The position numbers were made by a program, and so were the translations under genes. From Oscillospiraceae bacterium UBA1230 (GTDB taxonomy: Bacteria; Bacillota; Clostridia; Oscillospirales; Oscillospiraceae), in NCBI GenBank assembly GCA_002309395.1, contig DBWU01000022.1:1-6481 (forward strand): DNA of 6,481 nt, written 5' to 3'. Below are positions 1 through 5,187 of this stretch, one piece after another (position 1 is the first letter of the stretch; each line of letters begins with the position of its first letter). The notes beneath the pieces are model-generated. The model did no database searches. It was not told where the DNA came from and worked only from the letters and a program-made list of their open reading frames with translations.

Positions 1-20
1 CGAGCCTCGTCGCCCGCTCC

Positions 21-56
21 AAGAAAAGACACCGCCGAGAGGCGGTGTCTTTTCTT
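21..56. terminator. Bidirectional intrinsic terminator
   Basis: A perfect 16-bp inverted repeat with a GAGA loop. The core stem is GACACCGCC (28-36) with GGCGGTGTC (41-49), flanked by AAGAAAA on the left and TTTTCTT on the right. Read in either direction it gives a GC-rich stem followed by a T-tract. It should end the minus-strand operon about 160 bases after the YesL stop, and also any plus-strand transcript entering from the left of the window. Confidence 0.85.
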
Positions 57-76
57 GTGCGCCGCATGGCGGCGCA
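49..76. repeat. 28-base palindromic repeat, copy 1
   Basis: First copy of the exact 28-base direct repeat, 116 bases from copy 2. Its first eight bases are also the T-rich 3' end of the bidirectional terminator at 21-56. The rest forms a hairpin with TGCGCCGC (58-65), loop ATG, and GCGGCGCA (69-76). The arrangement resembles a dispersed intergenic palindromic unit. Confidence 0.85.
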
Positions 77-91
77 TGTGATTGAAATGAA

Positions 92-119
92 TTGGGAGGG
101 GCATACCCTCCCCTCCCAA
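92..119. repeat. 10-bp hairpin between the two repeat copies
   Basis: TTGGGAGGGG (92-101) pairs perfectly with CCCCTCCCAA (110-119) around an 8-base loop. The surroundings hold further G/C-skewed runs, and ATACCCTC (103-110) could alternatively pair with GAGGGTAT (156-163). On the minus strand the stem is followed by TTCATTT, a poor terminator tail. It may stabilise the 3' end of the operon transcript. Confidence 0.6.
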
Positions 120-164
120 ACCCTCCCCATGCAAGGGTCGGGCATGTCGGGAGATGAGGGTATC

Positions 165-192
165 CTTTTCTTGTGCGCCGCATGGCGGCGCA
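165..192. repeat. 28-base palindromic repeat, copy 2
   Basis: Identical over 28 bases to the copy at 49-76. It consists of CTTTTCTTG followed by a hairpin with TGCGCCGC (174-181), loop ATG, and GCGGCGCA (185-192). On the plus strand this stem is followed by GTTTTCG, so it could act as a weak plus-strand terminator. It begins 22 bases beyond the YesL stop, in the 3' untranslated region. There is no coding potential of its own. Confidence 0.85.
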
Positions 193-214
193 GTTTTCGT
201 GATACCGATCGCTC

Positions 215-865
215 TTACGCCTCGTCTTCCGGCGTTTCTTCCTCCTCGCCGTCACTATCGGAGGCGGTGGCGTAGCGGTCAAAGATCTTCATCAGGATCG
301 CCGCGTGACCCAGCGCCACCAGCGCCGGAGTCAGGATGATCAGCGGCGGGAAGAAATAGATCGCCGCAAGACCGAGTACCGTGACCGCCACCATGGCAAT
401 ACTCCGCAGGAAATGGCGCAGCACCAAATACAGTCCGCTGAGGAAATAACGCCGCACCGTGTTGTGGAACCACGCGATCTGCCCCGCCATATACGGCATC
501 AAGAGAAGGTACACCGCGCCGCCCACCACCGTCAGCGCACCGAAGAATGGGCGAAGCGCCCCCTGCGCCTGGGCATAGAACTGCACGTCCACGTACAGCA
601 GTACGCCCAGCGCCGTAAACAGCAAGCCGATCCCGCCTGCTACTTTCCAATTCATACGGAAGGAACGCCAGAACAGACGCCAGATCCCCTCGTCCGCGTC
701 GTCCTTCGTCTTTTTAAGCATCACGTAGTACAGCGCCACCGTCGCCGGGCCGATGGTCACCACCGGCAAACAGCATACGATCCACATGAGCGACAGCAGA
801 ATCAGATCCGCCACCTCGTTCATGCGCTGCCAGAACCAGTTATCCGCGTTGAAAAGACCTCTCAC
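215..865 (-). CDS. YesL/DUF624-family membrane protein
   Basis: A 216-residue polytopic membrane protein of the YesL (DUF624) family, whose biochemical role is not established but whose genes usually sit with sugar ABC transporters and glycoside catabolism genes in Firmicutes. The opening (GLFNADNWFWQRMNEVADL) and the following hydrophobic segment with CLPVVTIGPA (32-41) are typical of the family. Hydrophobic segments at about 19-36, 75-95, 106-130, 154-172 and 173-194 suggest five membrane spans. The tail after 200 is strongly acidic (DSDGEEEETPEDEA). The start is a GTG at 865, chosen because GGAGG (873-877) lies exactly 7 bases upstream. It follows the NagA-like gene by 27 bases and ends the operon. 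Family is clear; function is unknown. Confidence 0.85.
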   Translation of the reverse strand: MRGLFNADNWFWQRMNEVADLILLSLMWIVCCLPVVTIGPATVALYYVMLKKTKDDADEGIWRLFWRSFRMNWKVAGGIGLLFTALGVLLYVDVQFYAQAQGALRPFFGALTVVGGAVYLLLMPYMAGQIAWFHNTVRRYFLSGLYLVLRHFLRSIAMVAVTVLGLAAIYFFPPLIILTPALVALGHAAILMKIFDRYATASDSDGEEEETPEDEA

Positions 866-892
866 AGCCGCACCTCCGATCGTTCGTATGCG

Positions 893-2038
893 TTAGAGCA
901 GTTTTCCCTCAAAGACCACCTGCTGGAGCGTATAGCCGCCGTCCACCACGATCAGGTCGGCGCGTTTGCCCGGCTTGATCTCGCCGCGGTCGGTAAAGCC
1001 CACCGCCCGGGACGGGTTCAGCGACGCGGCGCGGAACACCTCCGCCATGCCGGCGCCGGTGTGCTTCGCCCAGTTGCGGCAGGCGTCCAGCAGCAGCAGT
1101 TTACTGCCGGCGATCTCGCCCGACCAGTCAAAGAGGATATCGGTGGCGCCGGCATAGTCGCCCACTTCCGGCACGGGACCGTCAAACACGCAGGCGTCGG
1201 AGATCAGTATGATCCGATCCGCGCCCTTGATCTTACGCACCAGACGCTGCATATAGGGGTCTACGTGGATCCCCATGCGGTCGCAAATGACTTCGGCGTA
1301 GATCTCGTCGTGATACCATACCGCCTCGTCTACGCAGACGCCGCGGCATTCGGGATACTTGGGCAGCATACCCGTGGCGTTGGTATGGTGGGTGGCGATC
1401 CGCAGTCCGTAGGGCATCAGTGCCTCCACCTCATAGGGCGTCGCCTCGCTGTGACCCACGGCAAAATGCACGTTAGGATTCACCGCCAGCGCGTCTTTGA
1501 CAAAGTCCTCGATATGCTCGCGCTCCGGCGCCACGACCCAGACCCTGGCGTCCTTTCCCGCCTGCTCCAGCACCGGCAGATACTCCTCCCGGCAGATGGG
1601 ACCCTTCCACGGGTTGTTCTCCCGGTCGGCGCCGAACTTGGGATTCATATAGGGCGCTTCGGTGTAAAAACCTGCCACGTTGGGCGTTTCACCGGCGCGC
1701 ATCGCCGCCTGGATCCGCGCGAAGTTACGCACCAGCTCGTCCTTGGGCATGCTGAAATAGAGCGTCGGCAGAACGGTCGTCGTGCCGTTTTTCAGCAGAT
1801 GCCGCGCCGCCACGGCCGGATCTTCATAAAACCAGGTCGTACCGCCGGCATGGCAGTGGATATCCACCAGACCCGGCGCCAAAAACCGGCCCTTCGCGTC
1901 GTACACCTCCGCACCGCTCAGCTCCGGCGCGTTCTCCATCCGGCCGGTGGCGGTGATCACGCCGCCTTCGGCGAGCAGATAGGATTCCGGCTGCAGCCGG
2001 TCAGGCAGTACCAGTGTGGCATTGATGATCGCAAGCAT
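893..2038 (-). CDS. nagA: NagA-like amidohydrolase (N-acetylglucosamine-6-phosphate deacetylase family)
   Basis: A 381-residue TIM-barrel amidohydrolase most like N-acetylglucosamine-6-phosphate deacetylase, which removes acetate from GlcNAc-6-phosphate in the cytoplasm. Visible features are PGLVDIHCHAGG (55-66) with the HxH metal pair His61/His63, Glu127 in TEAPYMNP (the usual EGPxxNP), His196 in VGHSEAT, His217 in THHTNA, IHVDP (257-261) and the catalytic Asp281 in LISDAC. It ends with the family's KPGKRADLIVVD. HxH suggests a two-metal centre, unlike E. coli NagA. Changes include EGP to EAP, and Asp138 where NagA has a substrate-contacting histidine, so the substrate may not be GlcNAc-6-phosphate; the symbol is tentative. 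The ATG at 2038 has GAGGG 8 bases upstream, inside the end of the previous gene, and a 3-base gap implies coupling. Length is normal for the family. Confidence 0.82.
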   Translation of the reverse strand: MLAIINATLVLPDRLQPESYLLAEGGVITATGRMENAPELSGAEVYDAKGRFLAPGLVDIHCHAGGTTWFYEDPAVAARHLLKNGTTTVLPTLYFSMPKDELVRNFARIQAAMRAGETPNVAGFYTEAPYMNPKFGADRENNPWKGPICREEYLPVLEQAGKDARVWVVAPEREHIEDFVKDALAVNPNVHFAVGHSEATPYEVEALMPYGLRIATHHTNATGMLPKYPECRGVCVDEAVWYHDEIYAEVICDRMGIHVDPYMQRLVRKIKGADRIILISDACVFDGPVPEVGDYAGATDILFDWSGEIAGSKLLLLDACRNWAKHTGAGMAEVFRAASLNPSRAVGFTDRGEIKPGKRADLIVVDGGYTLQQVVFEGKLL

Positions 2039-2041
2039 CGT

Positions 2042-3382
2042 TTAATCCCTCATTTCATTCAACAGTTTCTTGCCCTCGTCCACGATATATTCGGCGCACC
2101 CTGCTTTGAACGGTGAACTGCGGGTCTCGTAGCCGCCCTCATCGTAGCAGTCCTGCATGGGGAAATACCCCTCGGCGCCGTCGGCGTTGCAAACAGGCAG
2201 GATAAGATCCCACCCTTCGGTATCCTTGATGCCCGTGCCGATGCCGGTGAACGGCTCGCCGGCGATGCCCACAAGCGCCACCTTGCCCAGCGCGATACCG
2301 TGAAGCGGCATGGAAAAAGCGTCGGGTCCGTGCTCCAGGCGCACCATGCGCTCCGCCTCCGCCACTACGGTGGTGACCATCATGCCCTCGTAGCCCAGCT
2401 CGCTGTCGCGCCCGGCCACGTGCAGTTCATGGATGCGGTGCGCCTCCGGCAACTCTTCCGGCGAAGGCACCTGTGCCGGCACGTGGATGGTATACTCCAA
2501 TGCCTTCAGGCAATCAGGTGTAAAGTAATTTACCTTGTCATATACCTGCAATACGCTGCCGGCGATATACCGGCCGTACCAACGGGAGTGTCCGTAGCCG
2601 CGGATCACGTCGTCAAAATCATTGAAGGTGTCGTTGAACCAGCCGCCTTTTGCCCAGATGTCCATCACACCCACGTCGCCCTCGGCGCCGTTGAGGAACA
2701 GGCAGCGCGCCTCCGGGATCGCCAGCTCTACCGTGCGGCGCATGAAGCCGGGCCAGTCGGCGGAGATCTTGTTGCCGCCGACGCTGTCGGGATGCGTACC
2801 GTAGTTGATCACGACCACGTTCACGCCGCCTTCCTGATCGAAGCGCAGAACGTTCAGCCGGTGGTCCATCGGCGTCAGCTCCTCCGCCACGTCCGGGTTG
2901 CCCACGCCGGGATTGGTGCGGATACTGCCGTCTTTCATCCGCAGACGGCGGCAATGGGAAATATCGCACTTGCCCACGCCCCAGCCGACTTTCGCCGGTT
3001 TGAGATCGTCTATGGCGGCCTGCGCCGCGTCCGCTACCCAAACACACAGTTTCTCAACGTAATCGCGCACCAGCGGATCGGCAGAGTCGTAAATAACGAT
3101 GGGCCCCGTATGGGTATGGGTGCAGCTGATAAAAACGTGATCCACTGCCACGCCCGTCTTTCTCGCCGCGGCTTCCCGCAGACGGATCATGGTGTGCTGT
3201 GCGATCTGGCACAGATCCAGGCTGATGATCAGAACCTTCTCCGCGCCCATACCCAGCGCCAGCGTGTTGACCTCCAGATCGTCCAGATACCCCTCGGTGG
3301 CACGGGGGACAAAGTACCCCTCAATGGGCGTGCCGAGTTCGGGATTGATGATACCGCGATAAAAACCTGCTTGCAATGACAT
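2042..3382 (-). CDS. Neutral/alkaline ceramidase-family zinc hydrolase, cytoplasmic, N-terminal domain only
   Basis: A 446-residue protein of the neutral/alkaline non-lysosomal ceramidase N-terminal domain family, zinc enzymes that cleave amide bonds in N-acyl compounds. The start carries no signal peptide (MSLQAGFYRGIINPELG). The zinc site appears complete by comparison with Pseudomonas ceramidase: ISCTHTHTGP (85-94, His89/His91), NYGTHP (193-198, His197), AGEPF (374-378, Glu376) and GGYE (416-419, Tyr418). NGAEGDVG (231-238) matches the family's conserved NGxxGD loop. True neutral ceramidases are usually 650 or more residues, secreted, and carry a C-terminal immunoglobulin-like domain; that domain is absent here. 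It is the first gene of an operon, with the NagA-like gene starting 3 bases after its stop. The real substrate is probably a small N-acylated or sugar-derived molecule rather than membrane ceramide, but this is inference. Confidence 0.88.
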   Translation of the reverse strand: MSLQAGFYRGIINPELGTPIEGYFVPRATEGYLDDLEVNTLALGMGAEKVLIISLDLCQIAQHTMIRLREAAARKTGVAVDHVFISCTHTHTGPIVIYDSADPLVRDYVEKLCVWVADAAQAAIDDLKPAKVGWGVGKCDISHCRRLRMKDGSIRTNPGVGNPDVAEELTPMDHRLNVLRFDQEGGVNVVVINYGTHPDSVGGNKISADWPGFMRRTVELAIPEARCLFLNGAEGDVGVMDIWAKGGWFNDTFNDFDDVIRGYGHSRWYGRYIAGSVLQVYDKVNYFTPDCLKALEYTIHVPAQVPSPEELPEAHRIHELHVAGRDSELGYEGMMVTTVVAEAERMVRLEHGPDAFSMPLHGIALGKVALVGIAGEPFTGIGTGIKDTEGWDLILPVCNADGAEGYFPMQDCYDEGGYETRSSPFKAGCAEYIVDEGKKLLNEMRD

Positions 3383-3389
3383 TTCTGCG

Positions 3390-3395
3390 CCTCCT
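3390..3395 (-). promoter_or_regulatory. Ribosome binding site of the ceramidase-family gene
   Basis: A perfect AGGAGG on the minus strand sits 7 bases before the ATG at 3382. It fixes that start and suggests strong translation. Confidence 0.85.
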
Positions 3396-3400
3396 GTTGT

Positions 3401-3414
3401 GTAAAACGTTTTTC
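3401..3414. promoter_or_regulatory. LacI-like palindrome AAAACGTTTT in the leader, candidate operator
   Basis: A perfect 10-bp palindrome AAAACGTTTT (3403-3412), extended to 14 bases with one mismatched pair, lies in the 5' leader between the predicted transcription start and the ribosome binding site. An AT-rich palindrome with a central CG is the usual look of LacI/GalR-family operators, which often control sugar genes. It does not fit the CcpA cre consensus well. The call rests on one site only. Confidence 0.35.
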
Positions 3415-3474
3415 CGTGACGGTACTTGTATTGTCTTTCAAACTACTTTCATTTTCTTGCATTTGACGCTTGCT

Positions 3475-3503
3475 ATGGTAGCACAAACCGAATGTGCTGT
3501 CAA
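3475..3503 (-). promoter_or_regulatory. Sigma-A-type promoter for the ceramidase-family/NagA-like/YesL operon
   Basis: On the minus strand a perfect TTGACA (-35, bases 3503-3498) is followed after exactly 17 bases by TACCAT (-10, bases 3480-3475, four of six consensus bases including the key first TA and last T). Transcription would start near 3468, leaving a leader of about 86 bases before the ATG at 3382. The -35 lies about 35 bases beyond the cobC stop, so the catabolic operon can be expressed independently of the cob genes. Confidence 0.72.
3480..3498. promoter_or_regulatory. Inverted repeat filling the promoter spacer, candidate operator
   Basis: AGCACA (3480-3485) and TGTGCT (3493-3498) form a perfect 6-bp inverted repeat with a 7-base spacer, 19 bases in all. 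It covers the entire 17-base promoter spacer and one base of each hexamer, the position where a bound repressor would exclude RNA polymerase or a MerR-type activator would act. No regulator gene lies in the window. The symmetry is seen; the role is inferred. Confidence 0.4.
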
Positions 3504-3509
3504 TGGAGC

Positions 3510-3526
3510 GGCGGCAAAAAACCGCC
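3510..3526. repeat. Small GC hairpin between cobC and the ceramidase-operon promoter
   Basis: GGCGG at 3510-3514 pairs with CCGCC at 3522-3526 around a 7-base A-rich (minus strand T-rich) loop, directly after the cobC stop. There is no T-run after the stem on either strand, so it does not look like a standard intrinsic terminator. It may be a weak 3' end structure of the cob transcript, and read-through into the next operon is possible. Confidence 0.35.
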
Positions 3527-3537
3527 TCCCACCGCGC

Positions 3538-4119
3538 CTACGACTCCTCCGGCGGTACGGCGTGATACGATACGGGTATACCCTGCTCCACCCGGAGGCG
3601 ATACCCGGCGCCCGGCGGCGGCACGCGGCGGTAATTCTCTTTCTCATCCACGGGAAACCACGCCTGCAACAGTAGGGCGATCACGCCGCCGTGGGTGATG
3701 CACACCGCGTCTTCATCCTGCCCCAAAAGCGGCGCAAGGGCGGCAAGCGCCCGTTTTTGCACCGCTTGAAAACTCTCGCCGCCGGGACAGGGCGTATGCG
3801 CCGGATCCTCACACCAGCGGAGATACGCCGGGTCGTCCTTCAGCTCCTCGTAGTGTTTCATCTCCCATTCGCCGCAGTCGATCTCCCGTAAACCGGGCAG
3901 TACTTCATACGGCACGTTGCCATAGAGGATCGCCAGCGTTTCCACCGTGCGGCGCAAACCGCTCACGCAATACCGGGGTGCGACGGGGTAGTCTCCGCGC
4001 CGTGCCAGCAGGCGCAGCGCCTCCTCCCCCTCCCGGCAAAGGGGAAGGTCGGTCTTTCCGTAGTAAAGCCGCCGGAGATTGCCCTCGGTAATGCCGTGGC
4101 GCAGTAACGTCAGGTTCAT
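3538..4119 (-). CDS. cobC: Histidine phosphatase, probable alpha-ribazole phosphatase CobC
   Basis: A 193-residue member of the phosphoglycerate-mutase-like histidine phosphatase superfamily. In a cobalamin cluster this is most likely the enzyme that removes the 5'-phosphate from alpha-ribazole 5'-phosphate or cobalamin 5'-phosphate. The catalytic set is complete: the phospho-accepting His8 in LLRHGITEGN, Arg57 in SGLRRTVET, Glu79 in GLREIDCGEWE and the second histidine His143 in ITHGGV. YYGKTDLPL (19-27) is also typical of the CobC/PhoE-like branch. The ATG at 4119 overlaps the upstream stop and is preceded by GGAGG with a 7-base spacer, so it may be initiated strongly by itself. It is the last cob gene; 155 bases separate it from the next gene, which has its own promoter. 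The exact substrate rests on context, since the superfamily is promiscuous. Confidence 0.88.
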   Translation of the reverse strand: MNLTLLRHGITEGNLRRLYYGKTDLPLCREGEEALRLLARRGDYPVAPRYCVSGLRRTVETLAILYGNVPYEVLPGLREIDCGEWEMKHYEELKDDPAYLRWCEDPAHTPCPGGESFQAVQKRALAALAPLLGQDEDAVCITHGGVIALLLQAWFPVDEKENYRRVPPPGAGYRLRVEQGIPVSYHAVPPEES

Positions 4120-4451
4120 TTCAGCACCTCCGGCAATCCGCAGAAGATCCGCACCACACGCTGTGCCTGCGCCGCCAATGCCTGCACCAAGACGCCATGG
4201 CGCTCGCGCCAGAGGCGTTCGTCAGCGTTCAGCGGCACCACGCCGCCGCCGATCTCCCGTGCGATCACGATAGCGTCCGGCGGAAACGGCGCCGTATCGC
4301 CTCGACGGGTCAGCGCCTCCAGATGGGTATAACAGCGGTATCCGGTGCAATAACCTTGCTCCAGATCCCAGATCTCTTCCGGCTGTAAGCCGTATTCCTT
4401 TATCGCCCATGACAGCTTTCCCTGCCATGCGCCGCCGATGATCAATACCAT
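4116..4451 (-). CDS. Short CobU-like protein (P-loop remnant plus canonical CobU C-terminal third)
   Basis: A 111-residue CobU relative whose own function is unknown. It starts MVLIIGGAWQGKLSWA, aligned with the CobU P-loop GGARSGKSRxAE, but Ser/Thr after the Walker lysine is Leu13. It lacks the central part of CobU (guanylylation histidine and DCLTLWLSNLL segment). From residue 60 it again looks like CobU: AREIGGGVVPLNADERLWRE (64-83) matches the NEVGxGIVPxNxxxRxFRD motif, and the end CGLPEVLK (104-111) matches the VxGLPxxLK tail. I chose the ATG at 4451 because GGGGTG lies 5 bases upstream; a TTG at 4466 would add five residues (MRGEK). It follows cobS by 4 bases, and its TGA overlaps the cobC ATG (ATGA). 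Position inside the cob operon argues for a role in cobinamide activation, perhaps as partner of the divergent CobU. It could instead be a decayed paralogue, but the clean frame and spacing argue against that. Confidence 0.82.
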   Translation of the reverse strand: MVLIIGGAWQGKLSWAIKEYGLQPEEIWDLEQGYCTGYRCYTHLEALTRRGDTAPFPPDAIVIAREIGGGVVPLNADERLWRERHGVLVQALAAQAQRVVRIFCGLPEVLK

Positions 4452-4455
4452 TTTT

Positions 4456-5187
4456 TCACCCCGCAAGGCACAAGACCGCCACGCCTGCCAGCTCGCCCAG
4501 CGTCAGGGCAAAGCCGGAAACGTCGCCGCTCATGCCGTCCAACTGCCGATAGCCGTAGAAAAGGCACAAAGCGTAGACCGCCGCCGCCGTCAGCGGCGCA
4601 GCGCTGTGCCAGAAAAGAAGCGGCACGACCACCGATACGGCGAGTAAGATCGCCGGAAACACTGTAAAGTACATGCCCTTTACAGGCATGTTTTCATACT
4701 GACTGCCCTCCATCGGGCGCAGATGGCGCACCGCCAGCGCCGCGCAGGCGCGGCTTGCCACCGGCAGTGCCAAAAGCGGCAGATATGACTCTATTCCGGC
4801 GCCGAAAAAGAAGCTCCACTGCGCCAGCGCCAGCAGTACCATCGCCACAACGCCAAAGGCGCCGCAGTGGGGGTCTTTCAGGATCTGCCGCCGGCGGGCA
4901 AGGTCACGACGGGAAAGTACCGCGTCGCACACGTCCATATAGCCGTCCAGATGGATGAAACCTGTCACCAGCCACGGCAGCACCGCCATCAACAGCGCCG
5001 CCACAGCATTAGGCAGCACAGGGCGAAGCCATGCGCCCGCCGCCCACCAGAGGGTGCCCGTCATGCCGCCGATCAGTGGCAGTGCCGCCAGCATATAGGG
5101 GCGCGCCGATTCGTCCCAGCGCTTACACGGACACGGCACCGCCAGAAACATCCCCCAAGCCATGAAAAAGCCTGTGATCGCATTCAT
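4456..5187 (-). CDS. cobS: Adenosylcobinamide-GDP ribazoletransferase CobS (cobalamin synthase)
   Basis: CobS is the integral-membrane enzyme that joins adenosylcobinamide-GDP to alpha-ribazole (or its 5'-phosphate), closing the nucleotide loop. The chosen ATG at 5187 overlaps the cobU TGA as ATGA and gives 243 residues, normal for the family. A GTG at 5211 would add 8 residues but lies inside cobU and is less likely. The signature TGFIHLDGYMD...D (75-88) matches the CobS acidic metal-binding motif (HLDGxxDxxD). It is followed by LKDPHCGAFG (103-112), equivalent to the usual KDSRIGAFG, and near the C-terminus by QLDGMSGDVSGFALTLGEL (215-233), equivalent to the ITGDxLGAxxELxE segment. Hydrophobic stretches at about 33-56, 60-79, 112-130, 134-151, 173-193 and 199-212 fit a polytopic membrane protein. 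It ends 4 bases before the short CobU-like gene. Confidence 0.94.
   Translation of the reverse strand: MNAITGFFMAWGMFLAVPCPCKRWDESARPYMLAALPLIGGMTGTLWWAAGAWLRPVLPNAVAALLMAVLPWLVTGFIHLDGYMDVCDAVLSRRDLARRRQILKDPHCGAFGVVAMVLLALAQWSFFFGAGIESYLPLLALPVASRACAALAVRHLRPMEGSQYENMPVKGMYFTVFPAILLAVSVVVPLLFWHSAAPLTAAAVYALCLFYGYRQLDGMSGDVSGFALTLGELAGVAVLCLAG

Noticed and set aside
49..192. CRISPR array
   Set aside because: Only two repeat copies, each a strong hairpin, with an 88-base intervening segment that itself forms a hairpin; no cas genes and no regular spacers.
45..275. Small plus-strand frames across the repeat region
   Set aside because: They start inside or run through hairpins and the YesL end, and have no similarity to known proteins that I recognise.
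305..2116. A 603-codon open frame on the plus strand opposite YesL and the NagA-like gene
   Set aside because: It is rich in His, Arg and Gln with no recognisable domain, crosses a gene boundary on the other strand and has no ribosome binding site that I can see. It is a shadow of GC-rich codon use.
2300..3379. A 359-codon plus-strand open frame opposite the ceramidase-family gene
   Set aside because: Same low-information His/Arg/Val composition; the minus-strand gene there has intact family motifs and a perfect ribosome binding site.
3399..3415. CcpA catabolite-responsive element
   Set aside because: The spacing from TG to the central CG is one base too long and the right half lacks the expected CA end, so a generic LacI-family site is the better description.
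3510..3526. Intrinsic terminator for the cob operon
   Set aside because: Only a 5-bp stem, with the T-run in the loop and not after the stem on either strand.
3383..3537. Cobalamin riboswitch or other riboswitch in the intergenic gap
   Set aside because: The leader after the predicted start is only about 86 bases and I see no B12-box-like segment or conserved riboswitch core. A riboswitch for the cob genes would be expected upstream of the operon, outside the window.
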